Shown here: in pieces, positions 43,841 to 51,460 of the stretch
How the letters are laid out: the number at the start of each line of letters is the position of its first letter
Numbering within the stretch: the first letter of the stretch is position 1
Origin: JBCDKH01 sp964388485
GTDB taxonomy: Bacteria; Planctomycetota; Phycisphaerae; Tepidisphaerales; Tepidisphaeraceae
Assembly: GCA_964388485.1 (NCBI GenBank)
Contig: CAYMAS010000001.1
Coordinates: forward strand, 62,001 to 126,000
DNA: 64,000 nucleotides
Reading direction: 5' to 3'
Program-made: the position numbers and the translations under genes
Notes under the pieces: model-generated
What the model saw: the letters and a program-made list of their open reading frames with translations, nothing else
Databases searched by the model: none
What the model was told of the DNA's origin: nothing

Positions 43841-44358
43841 GGCTTCGTCGCGACCCATCGCGTCGAGCGGCCATCGGGGCCGGTGGCGGTGCCGACGAGT
43901 TGGCCCTGGTACAGCTCGCCGGTCCACGTGGTGGGGCCGGGCACGGTCATCGGTTCGCCGGTGGGGCCGGTGGTGTTGAGGTCGCCGGTGGTGAAGGTCA
44001 GCGTCGGCCAGGAGGAACCGTCGTCGGCCACGTCGAGCGAGACGTCGGTGGCCTCGACACGCGATACCGTGACGAAAACGTCGTTTGCCGCACGCGTCAC
44101 CTGCATCGGCAACAGGAACGGCTCGATCGTTTCGACGTCCGCCAGCGGATTAACGGACCAGTCGCCGACGAGGTAATCGTGAACTTCCCGCGAACTCGCT
44201 CCCGCTTCGGGCGCCGGCATCGGCGTGCCGCGAGCGTCCGTCGCCGACCCGTCCGCCGCGTCTCGGATCGGCGTCGGCTCATCAGGGCTGCCACCACATC
44301 CGGCGGCGAGCAGCACCGGAAGGCTGAGGACCAGGAGCTTGGCGACGGTGGCATGCAT
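43837..44358 (-). CDS. Hypothetical lipoprotein
   Basis: The 173-residue product begins with a lipoprotein signal ending in the lipobox 'LLAAGCGGSPDEP', so it should be acylated on Cys at about residue 21 and membrane-anchored outside the cytoplasm. The mature part is Thr/Asp/Pro-rich with a beta-strand-like pattern. It has 'REVHDYLVGDWSVNPLADVE' and 'TWTGELYQGQLVGTATGPDG', reminiscent of small 'lipocalin-like' stress proteins but not assignable. The ATG at 44358 starts the signal peptide. It is coupled to the methyltransferase by an ATGA overlap. Confidence 0.65.
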   Translation of the reverse strand: MHATVAKLLVLSLPVLLAAGCGGSPDEPTPIRDAADGSATDARGTPMPAPEAGASSREVHDYLVGDWSVNPLADVETIEPFLLPMQVTRAANDVFVTVSRVEATDVSLDVADDGSSWPTLTFTTGDLNTTGPTGEPMTVPGPTTWTGELYQGQLVGTATGPDGRSTRWVATKP

Positions 44359-44450
44359 GCGGACGAGCGTAGCGGGCCCGGTCTTGCTCTGGCAACGCAG
44401 CAGGGCGTTGGCAACGGCTTGGGGCGCTCGCCTTGGATTTGACTGGTTCA

Positions 44451-44536
44451 CTCCGTCATCCTGAGCGAGCGCAGCGAGCCGAAGGACCTCGTCTGGTCGC
44501 TGGCGAGGTCCCTCGGCTTCACTAGGGATGACGGAG
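44451..44536. repeat. Inverted-repeat element of the 'GTCATCCTGAGCG' type
   Basis: The left arm starts CTCCGTCATCCTGAGCGAGC (44451) and continues through GCCGAAGGACCTCGTC. The right arm (44502-44536) is its imperfect reverse complement, ending GGGATGACGGAG. Elements with this CATCCTGAG...GAAGGACCTC sequence occur widely in bacterial genomes as short non-coding repeats (from memory). It separates the lipoprotein gene from the aroF leader. Confidence 0.75.
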
Positions 44537-44597
44537 GAGAAGCGAGCGTGACGGGCGGTGGTGCGGACGTCATAGCGATCAAATTCTCGTCGTTCGT

Positions 44598-44626
44598 TTG
44601 CTTCCGCTGCGGCAACCGGTTATGAA
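44598..44626 (+). promoter_or_regulatory. Candidate sigma-70-type promoter for the aroF leader
   Basis: TTGCTT (44598-44603) and TATGAA (44621-44626) are spaced by 17 bases. Transcription would then begin near 44633, just before an in-frame GTG of the leader peptide at 44635. The match is moderate, and a promoter further upstream is also possible. Confidence 0.35.
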
Positions 44627-44706
44627 TGCTCGCAGTGAGCGACGTGCACTTCGACTTCTGGCCCTGGCGGTTCGGCTTTGCCGGCTCCGGGGTCTGTTCG
44701 TCCTAG
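44626..44706 (+). CDS. Phe/Trp-rich attenuator leader peptide of the DAHP synthase gene
   Basis: A 26-codon reading frame ending TAG at 44704-44706. Its middle reads HFDFWPWRFGF, placing four Phe and two Trp codons between 44650 and 44679. The density of aromatic residues and the position before a DAHP synthase gene and an intrinsic terminator identify it as a control peptide like those of E. coli pheA and trp. The ATG at 44626 has no clear Shine-Dalgarno. A GTG at 44635 in the same frame would give 23 codons and might be the true, even leaderless, start if the promoter at 44598 is used. An alternative 51-codon frame from 44622 has no such bias. Confidence 0.75.
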   Translation: MLAVSDVHFDFWPWRFGFAGSGVCSS

Positions 44707-44767
44707 CTCGCCTGTCGCCAGCCGGACCACAGCCGCCCCGGAGACTCACAAGTCTTCGGGGCGTTTT
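44660..44767 (+). promoter_or_regulatory. Ribosome-mediated transcription attenuator (alternative RNA structures)
   Basis: Three mutually exclusive pairings can be drawn. Helix 1:2 pairs 44660-44667 (over the Trp codons) with 44687-44694 in 8 bp including two G-U. Helix 2:3 pairs CTCCGGGG at 44685-44692 with CCCCGGAG at 44736-44743, 8 bp perfect. Helix 3:4 is the terminator at 44734-44763. A ribosome stalled at uncharged Phe or Trp codons would cover segment 1, free segment 2 to pair with 3, and allow read-through into aroF. A ribosome reaching the stop codon would mask segment 2 and permit termination. The logic follows classical trp/phe attenuators. Confidence 0.75.
44734..44767 (+). terminator. 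Intrinsic terminator of the aroF attenuator
   Basis: Arm 44734-44746 (CGCCCCGGAGACT) pairs with 44751-44763 over 13 bp with one G-U, closing a CACA loop and followed by TTTT. It stands 50 bases before the aroF start in the same direction, with no gene end nearby, which marks it as regulatory. Confidence 0.88.
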
Positions 44768-44817
44768 CGTCGCCTGAACCTGAATCTTCCCGAAGCCCAC
44801 CTCTCCCGGAGTCCGAC

Positions 44818-45849
44818 ATGATCATCGTCCTCAAGCCCCATGCCACCAGCGAGCAAGTGGAACGGGCCGTCAGCCTCGTCAATGAAATGGGCCTCAAAGA
44901 ACACGTCATCACCGGCACCGAACGCACCGTCATCGCCTGCGTCGGCGACGAGCGCTTCAAGGACGGCAGCCGATTGGCGGCGCTCGACTTCGTCGACGAC
45001 GTCAAGCCGGTCCTGGCCCCGTACAAAATGGCCAGCCGCGAGACGCGCGATCTTGCCGCGGGCAAGACGATCGTCCCGCTGGGCGGCACCCTTGGCGGCG
45101 AGATCGGCGGGACCGTCGTGCCGGTCATCGGCGGGCCTTGCAGCGTCGAGTCACGCGAGCAGACGCTCGAAAGCGCCCGCCTCGTCAAAGCCGGCGGCGG
45201 CGTCGCGTTGCGTGGTGGTGCGTTCAAGCCGCGGACGAATCCGTACAGCTTCCAAGGTCACGGCGAAGCAGGTTTGGAGATCCTGGCCGAAGCTCGCGAC
45301 GAAACCGGGTTGGGCATCGTGACCGAGGTCATGAGCATCGACCAGGTCGACCTCGTCTGCGAGTACGCCGACGTCCTGCAGATCGGCGCCCGCAACTGCC
45401 AGAACTTCAATCTGCTCGCGGCGGTCGGCGAGCGTCGCAAGCCGGTGTTGCTCAAGCGGGGCATGAGCCAGACGCTCGAAGAGTTTCTGCTCGCTGCCGA
45501 GTACATCCTGGCGCGTGGCAACGCGGAGGTGATCCTTTGCGAGCGGGGCATCCGCACATTCGAGGACTACGTCCGCAACACGCTGCCGCTGGCGATCGTG
45601 CCGGAGCTGCAGCGGCTGAGTCACCTGCCGGTGATGGTCGATCCGAGTCACGGCACGGGCAAGGCGCACCTCGTCGAGCCGATGGCCAAGGCCGCGGTCG
45701 CGGCGGGGGCGGACGGGATCATCATCGAGATGCACCCCGACCCGCAGCACGCCATGACCGACGGCGGGCAGTCGCTCAACGGCGAGCAGTTCGCCAAGCT
45801 GGTCGCGAGCTGCAAGCGTGTCGCGGCGGCGGTGGATCGGGAGATCTAA
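44818..45849 (+). CDS. aroF: 3-deoxy-7-phosphoheptulonate (DAHP) synthase, type I-beta
   Basis: It condenses phosphoenolpyruvate and erythrose 4-phosphate, the first step of the shikimate pathway. The 343 residues comprise an N-terminal ferredoxin-like regulatory domain (~1-75, 'MIIVLKPHATSEQVERAVSL'), as in the Thermotoga enzyme where it mediates Tyr/Phe inhibition, and the barrel. The barrel has 'VIGGPCSVESREQTLESARL', 'LRGGAFKPRTNPYSFQG', 'LLKRGMSQTLEEFLLAAEYI', 'ILCERGIRTFEDYVRNTLPL', 'VMVDPSHGTGK' and 'IIEMHPDPQHAMTDGGQSL'. Expression is probably controlled by the attenuator upstream. Its stop overlaps the convergent thioesterase stop by four bases. Confidence 0.95.
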   Translation: MIIVLKPHATSEQVERAVSLVNEMGLKEHVITGTERTVIACVGDERFKDGSRLAALDFVDDVKPVLAPYKMASRETRDLAAGKTIVPLGGTLGGEIGGTVVPVIGGPCSVESREQTLESARLVKAGGGVALRGGAFKPRTNPYSFQGHGEAGLEILAEARDETGLGIVTEVMSIDQVDLVCEYADVLQIGARNCQNFNLLAAVGERRKPVLLKRGMSQTLEEFLLAAEYILARGNAEVILCERGIRTFEDYVRNTLPLAIVPELQRLSHLPVMVDPSHGTGKAHLVEPMAKAAVAAGADGIIIEMHPDPQHAMTDGGQSLNGEQFAKLVASCKRVAAAVDREI

Positions 45850-46241
45850 CCCGCCGCCAGATCCTCGGGAATCTGTCGCGGCCGACCGGTGCGATCGACG
45901 CAGGCGATGGTGGTTTTGCCGGTGGCGAGGAGGGTGCCGTCGTTTTCGAGGCGGTAGTCGTGCTCGATCTTGACATGCGTGCGGCGCGTCTCGACCGTCG
46001 TCAGCGACACCTCGTCGTCGTAGCGAGCCGGCCGCTTGTACTGGACCTCCGCCTTCGTGACGACGAAGAAGATGCCCGCCCGCTCCAGATCCGCGTAGGC
46101 GACACCGTGATGGCGGAGCAGCTCGACCCGGCCGATCTCGAAATACTGGAGAAACCGGCTGTGGTGCAGGTAGCCCATCGCGTCGACTTCCGTGTAGCGG
46201 ACACGGAGGACGGTCGTGTGGCTCAGAGCGTCGGCGATCAC
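45846..46241 (-). CDS. Acyl-CoA thioesterase (4HBT/YbgC hotdog family)
   Basis: A 131-residue hotdog-fold thioester hydrolase. The active-site region 'RVRYTEVDAMGYLHHSRFLQ' holds the family Asp, followed by 'YFEIGRVELLRHHGVAYADL', 'VVTKAEVQYKRPARYDDEVS' and 'LLATGKTTIACVDRTGRPRQ'. YbgC-type enzymes hydrolyse short acyl-CoA or hydroxybenzoyl-CoA. The start is a GTG at 46241 overlapping the TGA of the membrane gene upstream (GTGA), so the two are translationally coupled. Substrate unknown. Confidence 0.88.
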   Translation of the reverse strand: MIADALSHTTVLRVRYTEVDAMGYLHHSRFLQYFEIGRVELLRHHGVAYADLERAGIFFVVTKAEVQYKRPARYDDEVSLTTVETRRTHVKIEHDYRLENDGTLLATGKTTIACVDRTGRPRQIPEDLAAG

Positions 46242-47842
46242 GGGGTCACGGTATCGAGGCTTCGGTAGCGGTCGACTCGCAGCGGCCCGAAGTCGCCAGC
46301 GGGGTGGAGCGTCGTCTCGATGCGAACGTACCCGCTCAAGGCCTCGTCCAGTGGCTCGATCGCCTGGTCGAACGGCACGATGGCTAGCGGGTCGACGCTG
46401 CCGACGAGCCAGAGGTCGCCGCTCAGGTCGGGCATCGCGGCGTCGTATCCGACGGTGCCGTCGAAGTTGCGAATCGCGTAATACTGCCGACCGGCCAGGG
46501 CGAAGCGGCCCAAGACGTTGTAGTCGCCTCGGTAGCCGTTGGGATCGGGCTCCGTACCCAGGAGGATCAGCGTGTCTCCCGGCGACGCACGTTCGGCGAC
46601 GGCCTCCATCGCGAGGCGGGCGTCGAGGTCGTGGCGTTGCTTGTACGGCTCTCCGACGTCGCCGATGACGCTGCCGATGATGAGGCCGACGAGGACGAGG
46701 CAGATGATCGTCGTCGCCAGTTTCGCCCGTTCGCCTGCGAACCGCAAAAGCCACGCGACACCGACGCCGGTCAGGAGGCAGATCGCCGGCGCCATGTAGA
46801 GCATCGTCCGGACGGTTCTGCCGTACGGATAGAGCCCGAGCGTCGCCGCCAGCAATCCGGCGGCGGCGGGAAAGAGCAGCAGGAGCAGCAAGCGTGGTCG
46901 TGTCTTTGCCAATCGGACGCCGCCGATGACAACGAGCAGGAGCGTCGCGGTGCTTCCGAATGATCGGCCGCCGTTGGGATAAGCCAGCATCCGGCCGGCG
47001 TGAGTGTCGAGGAGCCACCACGGGATCAGCCAGGGTCGATCGAGTGGTGGGAACGCATTCGCCCACATCGCCATGCCGCGGTAGACATCGGATTGAGCTG
47101 CTCGCGTATCGGCCGTGACGAGGTAGAGCAGCAGAAAACTCGCCGCCACGACTGTTCCCGCGACGAAGGCGGCAAGCAATTGCGACCCTCGCCGTTGCCG
47201 CAAACGGCTCAGGACAAGCCACATCGCCATCGTGCCGCTGACGAAGATGCTCGGAAAGCTGAGCCACACGAAGCTCGCCCCGGCGACGGTCCAGACGGCG
47301 AGCCGGCCGAGCGTCTGGCGGCGGACGGTCCAGAGCGTCAGGCCGATCATCGTGATCGACGCGAGCAGGTCCGTGCTGTACGGCTTGAGTTCCACACTGT
47401 GCCGCAGCGGAAAGTAGCTGGCGGCCAGGACGGCAACGGCGAGTGTCGCTTCCGTCGGCCGGACGGTGAGCCATGCGAGCCTGGCGAAGGCGAGCATCGC
47501 CAGCGATCCGGCGATGACGGGCCAGAGCCGCAACGCCGGCTCGCCGAGCCCGACGACACGCGTGATGAGTTCGACGATCCACAAAAACCCCGGCGGTGCG
47601 AGTTGTCGGTACGGCAGACCCAGCAGGAAGTCGCCCCACGCGTCACGCCGCACGAAGGCCATCGCGAGCATCGCCTCGTCGCCCCAAAGCGGGTGGTTGG
47701 TCGCGTAGCGGATGAGCCGCCAGACGAGGTTGAGGCCGACGAACAGGCCGATCCACCAGAGGCACGTCGTGCGGCTCGGGAGGATCGGGTGGCGTTGCGG
47801 CAGGGGCACGGTCGAGCGTTCTAGCAGCCGATGCCGTCGCAA
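46238..47842 (-). CDS. Polytopic membrane protein, GT39/ArnT-like glycosyltransferase candidate
   Basis: The 534-residue protein has about ten to twelve hydrophobic helices. The first external loop contains 'NHPLWGDEAMLAMAFVRRDA', matching the acidic D-E motif at this place in protein-mannosyltransferase/ArnT-type GT-C enzymes, and 'YRQLAPPGFLWIVELITRVV' follows as in that group. A ~130-residue C-terminal domain is soluble. It likely transfers a sugar from a polyprenyl-phosphate donor to a cell-envelope acceptor. It differs from the two polytopic proteins at 22-29 kb. It is followed by the coupled thioesterase gene. Confidence 0.7.
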   Translation of the reverse strand: MRRHRLLERSTVPLPQRHPILPSRTTCLWWIGLFVGLNLVWRLIRYATNHPLWGDEAMLAMAFVRRDAWGDFLLGLPYRQLAPPGFLWIVELITRVVGLGEPALRLWPVIAGSLAMLAFARLAWLTVRPTEATLAVAVLAASYFPLRHSVELKPYSTDLLASITMIGLTLWTVRRQTLGRLAVWTVAGASFVWLSFPSIFVSGTMAMWLVLSRLRQRRGSQLLAAFVAGTVVAASFLLLYLVTADTRAAQSDVYRGMAMWANAFPPLDRPWLIPWWLLDTHAGRMLAYPNGGRSFGSTATLLLVVIGGVRLAKTRPRLLLLLLFPAAAGLLAATLGLYPYGRTVRTMLYMAPAICLLTGVGVAWLLRFAGERAKLATTIICLVLVGLIIGSVIGDVGEPYKQRHDLDARLAMEAVAERASPGDTLILLGTEPDPNGYRGDYNVLGRFALAGRQYYAIRNFDGTVGYDAAMPDLSGDLWLVGSVDPLAIVPFDQAIEPLDEALSGYVRIETTLHPAGDFGPLRVDRYRSLDTVTP

Positions 47843-47980
47843 GCCAGATGAGGGTGTCGAGAAGATGCCTGCCAGCGGTGGAAGCGTCGCGTGATGCGGC
47901 TACCATCGAGGCCCGCCGTCGCGCGTCGCGACGGTGGTTGTGCATCGGCACTTTCAGGCTCCTTCACGAGGACCCGAACG

Positions 47981-48025
47981 ATGACCCAGCGAACCAACGA
48001 CTCGAAGGACACTACCGGCTCATGA
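47981..48025 (+). CDS. Possible 14-codon upstream reading frame of rpsU
   Basis: An ATG at 47981 preceded by GAGGA (nine bases) opens a frame of 14 codons whose TGA overlaps the rpsU ATG (ATGA). The product would be a polar peptide (MTQRTNDSKDTTGS). The better Shine-Dalgarno is in front of this frame rather than of rpsU, which would make rpsU translation coupled to it. No homology is expected at this length, so it remains tentative. Confidence 0.3.
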   Translation: MTQRTNDSKDTTGS

Positions 48026-48195
48026 TCAAGGTGAAGCTCCGTGGCGGCGAAACGACTGACCAACTCCTCAAGCGCTTCAAGAAGGCGTGCGAAAAGGAGG
48101 GTCTGTTGAAGGACATGAAGAAGTACGCCTACTACGAGAAGCCCAGCGAAATCAACCGCCGCCGCGGCAAGCGTCGGCCGATGATGCAGCGGTAG
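48022..48195 (+). CDS. rpsU: 30S ribosomal protein bS21
   Basis: A 57-residue basic protein of the small ribosomal subunit platform that supports initiation. 'IKVKLRGGETTDQLLKRFKK' and 'KKYAYYEKPSEINRRRGKRR' are classic bS21 blocks. The frame is open from 47848, but only the ATG at 48022 begins at the conserved N-terminus. It overlaps a short upstream frame and is followed by a hairpin terminator. Confidence 0.93.
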   Translation: MIKVKLRGGETTDQLLKRFKKACEKEGLLKDMKKYAYYEKPSEINRRRGKRRPMMQR

Positions 48196-48229
48196 GTCAA
48201 CGGCTTGATGACAAAGCTTTGGAAGGAAT

Positions 48230-48252
48230 GCCCACGGGCTCAGCCCGTGGGC
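48230..48252 (+). terminator. Terminator-like hairpin after rpsU
   Basis: GCCCACGGGC and GCCCGTGGGC form a perfect 10-bp stem around TCA, followed by GTTGTTGTGT. It lies 34 bases after rpsU and before the ABC exporter operon. Confidence 0.65.
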
Positions 48253-48283
48253 GTTGTTGTGTCTCCTCTCCAGGACACGTCGT

Positions 48284-49222
48284 ATGGTCAGGCTCCTGAT
48301 GACGCAAGCGCCCCACGAGACCGATGTCGTCGACGTGCCGACCGACGTCACGCCTGCCATCGAGATCAGCGGGCTACGCAAGGTCTACAGCGACTTCTGG
48401 GGCCGGCCGAAGGTGACGGCGTTGCACGGCCTGGACCTGACCGTCCGCAAAGGCGAAGTCTTCGGCCTGCTCGGACCCAACGGCAGCGGCAAGAGCACGA
48501 CCATCAAGCTGCTCCTTGGCCTCATCTTCCCGACCAGCGGCTCCGCCCGCATCCTCGGCCAGACCGCGGGACATCCGGACGTCAACGCGAAAATCGGCTT
48601 CCTGCCCGAGGAGTCGTACCTCTACCGCTTCCTCAACGGCGAGGAGACGCTGCGGTTCTACGGCAAGCTCTTCAAGCTCAGCCGACGAGAACTCGATGAA
48701 CGTGTCCCGCTCCTCCTCGATGCCGTCGGCCTCGACGCCAAAGCCCGACGCCGAAAGCTCGGCGAGTACTCCAAGGGCATGGCCCGCCGCATCGGCCTGG
48801 CCCAGGCGCTCATCAACGACCCCGAAGTCGTCCTCCTCGACGAGCCGACCACCGGCCTCGACCCCATCGGCACGCGGGAGATGAAGGACCTGATCGTCAG
48901 CCTCAAGGAGCAGGGCAAAACCGTCATCCTTTGCAGCCACCTCCTCGCCGACGTCGAGGATGTCTGTGACCGCGTCACGATTCTCTTCCGCGGCCGGATG
49001 CAGACGTTGGGGCAGGTTCGTGAGCTGACGCAGGATCGCGGCGTGACGGTGGTGGAGGCGCCCGACCTGTCGCCGCAGCAGCAGGAGGAGCTACGCGACT
49101 ACCTGGCGTCGAAGCAGATCGACGCGTCGCTGACGCACCCGCGAACGACGCTCGAGGACCTGTTCGTCCGCGTCGTTCGCGACAATGCGGGCGAGGGGCA
49201 GACTTACACGAGCTCGGAATAG
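48284..49222 (+). CDS. ABC-2 type exporter ATP-binding protein
   Basis: A 312-residue ATPase of the NatA/CcmA-like class. It has 'GEVFGLLGPNGSGKSTTIKL' (Walker A), signature 'LGEYSKGMARRIGLAQALIN', Walker B 'EVVLLDEPTTGLDPIGTREM', and 'TVILCSHLLADVEDVCDRV'. A ~75-residue C-terminal domain is typical of exporter ATPases. The ATG at 48284 has an AGGA eight bases upstream; an ATG five codons later is also possible. It is followed by an inverted repeat and then the permease and partner genes, which together form an exporter or membrane-remodelling module. Confidence 0.88.
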   Translation: MVRLLMTQAPHETDVVDVPTDVTPAIEISGLRKVYSDFWGRPKVTALHGLDLTVRKGEVFGLLGPNGSGKSTTIKLLLGLIFPTSGSARILGQTAGHPDVNAKIGFLPEESYLYRFLNGEETLRFYGKLFKLSRRELDERVPLLLDAVGLDAKARRRKLGEYSKGMARRIGLAQALINDPEVVLLDEPTTGLDPIGTREMKDLIVSLKEQGKTVILCSHLLADVEDVCDRVTILFRGRMQTLGQVRELTQDRGVTVVEAPDLSPQQQEELRDYLASKQIDASLTHPRTTLEDLFVRVVRDNAGEGQTYTSSE

Positions 49223-49231
49223 CTCGTCCGA

Positions 49232-49352
49232 CTCCGGAGCGGCGTCGCTTGCGACGCGTTGTTCGCGGTTCGCTGCTTCCGACGCGTCGGACGGAGTTCT
49301 CCTGCAGCTTGTTCTGCTCTTGAAACGCGTCGCAAGCGACGCCGCTCAGGGG
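49232..49352. repeat. Inverted-repeat element, copy 2
   Basis: Arms 49232-49260 and 49324-49352 are reverse complements over 29 bases with two differences (core GGAGCGGCGTCGCTTGCGAC). They are clearly related to the element at 43117-43207. The 63-base centre has no coding content. It separates the ATPase gene from the permease gene. Confidence 0.82.
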
Positions 49353-49405
49353 TGGGACTTTGATCGCGTCGGCAGCGAAGTGGTCGCCGCGTATGGTGAT
49401 CCTCG

Positions 49406-51460
49406 ATGTCGCTCTTCGACCAGACCGACCTGCTGCTGCCCGTGCTGCTGGGCGGGGTGTTGGTGGTCGGCGGACTGCTCGTTTACGGCTTCGGCGACCT
49501 GAGGCGGTGGAGCGGGCGACGCATGCTGGCCGTGGCGGGGCTGACGTTTCGCGAAGGCGTTCGGCGGCGGATTCTATGGGTCGTCCCGCTGGCGATGATC
49601 GCGACCGTGCTCCTGATGTTCCTGGCCGATCCGAAGGACGAACGGCAGGCGATGAGTCAGGCGATTCGCGCCGCCCTGTTCGCCAGCGGTCTCGTGGCGG
49701 TGCTCGTGCCGCTCATCCTCGGCAGCGTGACGTTTCCGCGGGAGATGCAAAGCCGCGTCATCTTCTCCGTCGTCACCAAGCCGATTACCCGGCTGGAGCT
49801 GATCGTCGGCAAGATCGTCGGCCTGTCCGGACTGGCGGCGGCGGTGCTGGTGGCGATGGGCATCTTCACCTACGTCGCCATGGTCACGCTCGACGCGCGA
49901 CTCCGCGGCGGCATCGAAGCGCGGCTGCAGACGGCGCTGGACGACGACACGCGTCGGCCTTACCTAGACTTCGTGGCGGATGCAGGCCTGTTACCGCTCG
50001 ACGGGGCCATGCGAGCCGTCGACCTGCAGGTCTACGCCCAGCCGCCGGTGCCGGGGGAAGAGGCGATCCGGTTCTTCCCGCCCAACGACTACTATGCGGC
50101 CGTTCCCTATGAGCTGGATCCTGAGGCTGCGCAGCCGCTGTTGGATGGGGCAATGGCCGGCGAGCTGTCGATGCGCGTGCTGATTCGCCTCGACTGGGAG
50201 CTTCTGCCAAGCCGCTTGCCGCCGGGGTCGTTGCCGATCGGCGTGCAGAATCCGGACAATCTGCCGGAGCTTCGGCTGCCGGTGGCGCAAGTGAGCCTTC
50301 GAACGCAGACGTATCAGCGGTACGTGGCGATCGACCTGATTCCGAACAATTCGACGCTCCTGCCAAGGGCGGGGCTCGATGCCGACTGGTCCGAAGCGGG
50401 CGTCATCGCCTTCGGCCCGGAAGTCGCCGCCGCCTTCCTGTCCCGCGCCGGCTCGGGAGGCGTGCAGCTGTGCATCTGGGGCGGAACCGACGCTTACATG
50501 TACGGCATCAACGACGAGAGCGTGAAGATCGAAGTGCTCGATGCCGAAGGCTCGGTCCTCCGCACGCTCGAGCCGCAGACGTCCAGCGACGGCCCGGCCA
50601 TCCAACTGCGAACCCGCTTCGGTCGCGGCGGTCTCGGGCTTCGAACCGACGACGAACCCGGCAGCCCGCCGCCGCCTTACGGCGTCTTCGCGTTTCGCGA
50701 CGTCGACCTGTCAGGCGATGCCGACTTCATCGTCCTCGGCGACGTCGAAGTCAGCGGCGACGGCCTGATGGTCGACGATTCTCGCACCGGTTTGATCGAG
50801 GTGCGAGGCGTCAGCATCGACGGCACCACCTCGGAGTGGCAGGCGGTTCATATCGACACCGCCCGGCCCGGCTACTTCTCAATGCCGGCTGACGTGGTCG
50901 AGGCGGGCGACTTTGATGTGCAGGTGCGTTCGCTGTCGGACGGGCAGATCATCACGCTGTCTGCCCAGAATCTTCGCATCAGCGGGGCGGGCGGGTCCTT
51001 CTTGCGATCGCTCGTGCCGGCGTTGCTGGGGCAGTGGCTGCTGGCGTTGCTGGCGGCGACGTTGGCGGTGTCGTTCGGGACGCTCGTGAATTGGCCGGTA
51101 GCGCTCGTGCTGACGGTGTCTGTGCTTGGCGGGCGGTGGGTCGTCGAGCAGGCGGGCACGGACTACAGCGGCCGGGATGCGGCGTCGTACATCGTCAGCG
51201 ACGAGGAGACCAGTGCCGCCGCGACCGTCGCGGCCCGGCAGGTGGTGGAGCGTGGTTTCGACGCTCTGACCCTTGCCACGCAGAGCGTCGCCAACTTCCT
51301 GCCGGACGTGAGCCAGGTCGATTTTGCTCCGATGACCAGCCGCCGGCAGGTCGTGCCGTGGCTCGATCTTGCAAAGGGTCTGGGCCTGACGATGTGCTAC
51401 GTCCTGCCAGTGCTCGCGGCAGGTTATGTGCTGCTGCGGCGACGGGAGGTGGCGGCATGA
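49406..51460 (+). CDS. ABC-2 type permease with large extracytoplasmic insertion
   Basis: The 684-residue protein has a helix at ~8-28, and 'MLAVAGLTFREGVRRRILWV' marks the start of the ABC-2 core. Helices at ~58-78, 90-112 and 130-158 follow ('VIFSVVTKPITRLELIVGKI' is a typical coupling segment). A ~350-residue soluble beta-rich region (~165-515) precedes the last helices near 520-575 and 650-675. Most ABC-2 permeases lack such an insertion. It probably works with the ATPase upstream and the coupled protein downstream (ATGA overlap at 51457). The cargo is unknown. Confidence 0.75.
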   Translation: MSLFDQTDLLLPVLLGGVLVVGGLLVYGFGDLRRWSGRRMLAVAGLTFREGVRRRILWVVPLAMIATVLLMFLADPKDERQAMSQAIRAALFASGLVAVLVPLILGSVTFPREMQSRVIFSVVTKPITRLELIVGKIVGLSGLAAAVLVAMGIFTYVAMVTLDARLRGGIEARLQTALDDDTRRPYLDFVADAGLLPLDGAMRAVDLQVYAQPPVPGEEAIRFFPPNDYYAAVPYELDPEAAQPLLDGAMAGELSMRVLIRLDWELLPSRLPPGSLPIGVQNPDNLPELRLPVAQVSLRTQTYQRYVAIDLIPNNSTLLPRAGLDADWSEAGVIAFGPEVAAAFLSRAGSGGVQLCIWGGTDAYMYGINDESVKIEVLDAEGSVLRTLEPQTSSDGPAIQLRTRFGRGGLGLRTDDEPGSPPPPYGVFAFRDVDLSGDADFIVLGDVEVSGDGLMVDDSRTGLIEVRGVSIDGTTSEWQAVHIDTARPGYFSMPADVVEAGDFDVQVRSLSDGQIITLSAQNLRISGAGGSFLRSLVPALLGQWLLALLAATLAVSFGTLVNWPVALVLTVSVLGGRWVVEQAGTDYSGRDAASYIVSDEETSAAATVAARQVVERGFDALTLATQSVANFLPDVSQVDFAPMTSRRQVVPWLDLAKGLGLTMCYVLPVLAAGYVLLRRREVAA

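Noticed and set aside
44622..44777. 51-codon frame from an ATG four bases before the leader ATG
   Set aside because: It runs through the terminator, is Arg/Leu-rich and lacks the aromatic codons that explain the RNA structures, so the frame from 44626 or 44635 is preferred.
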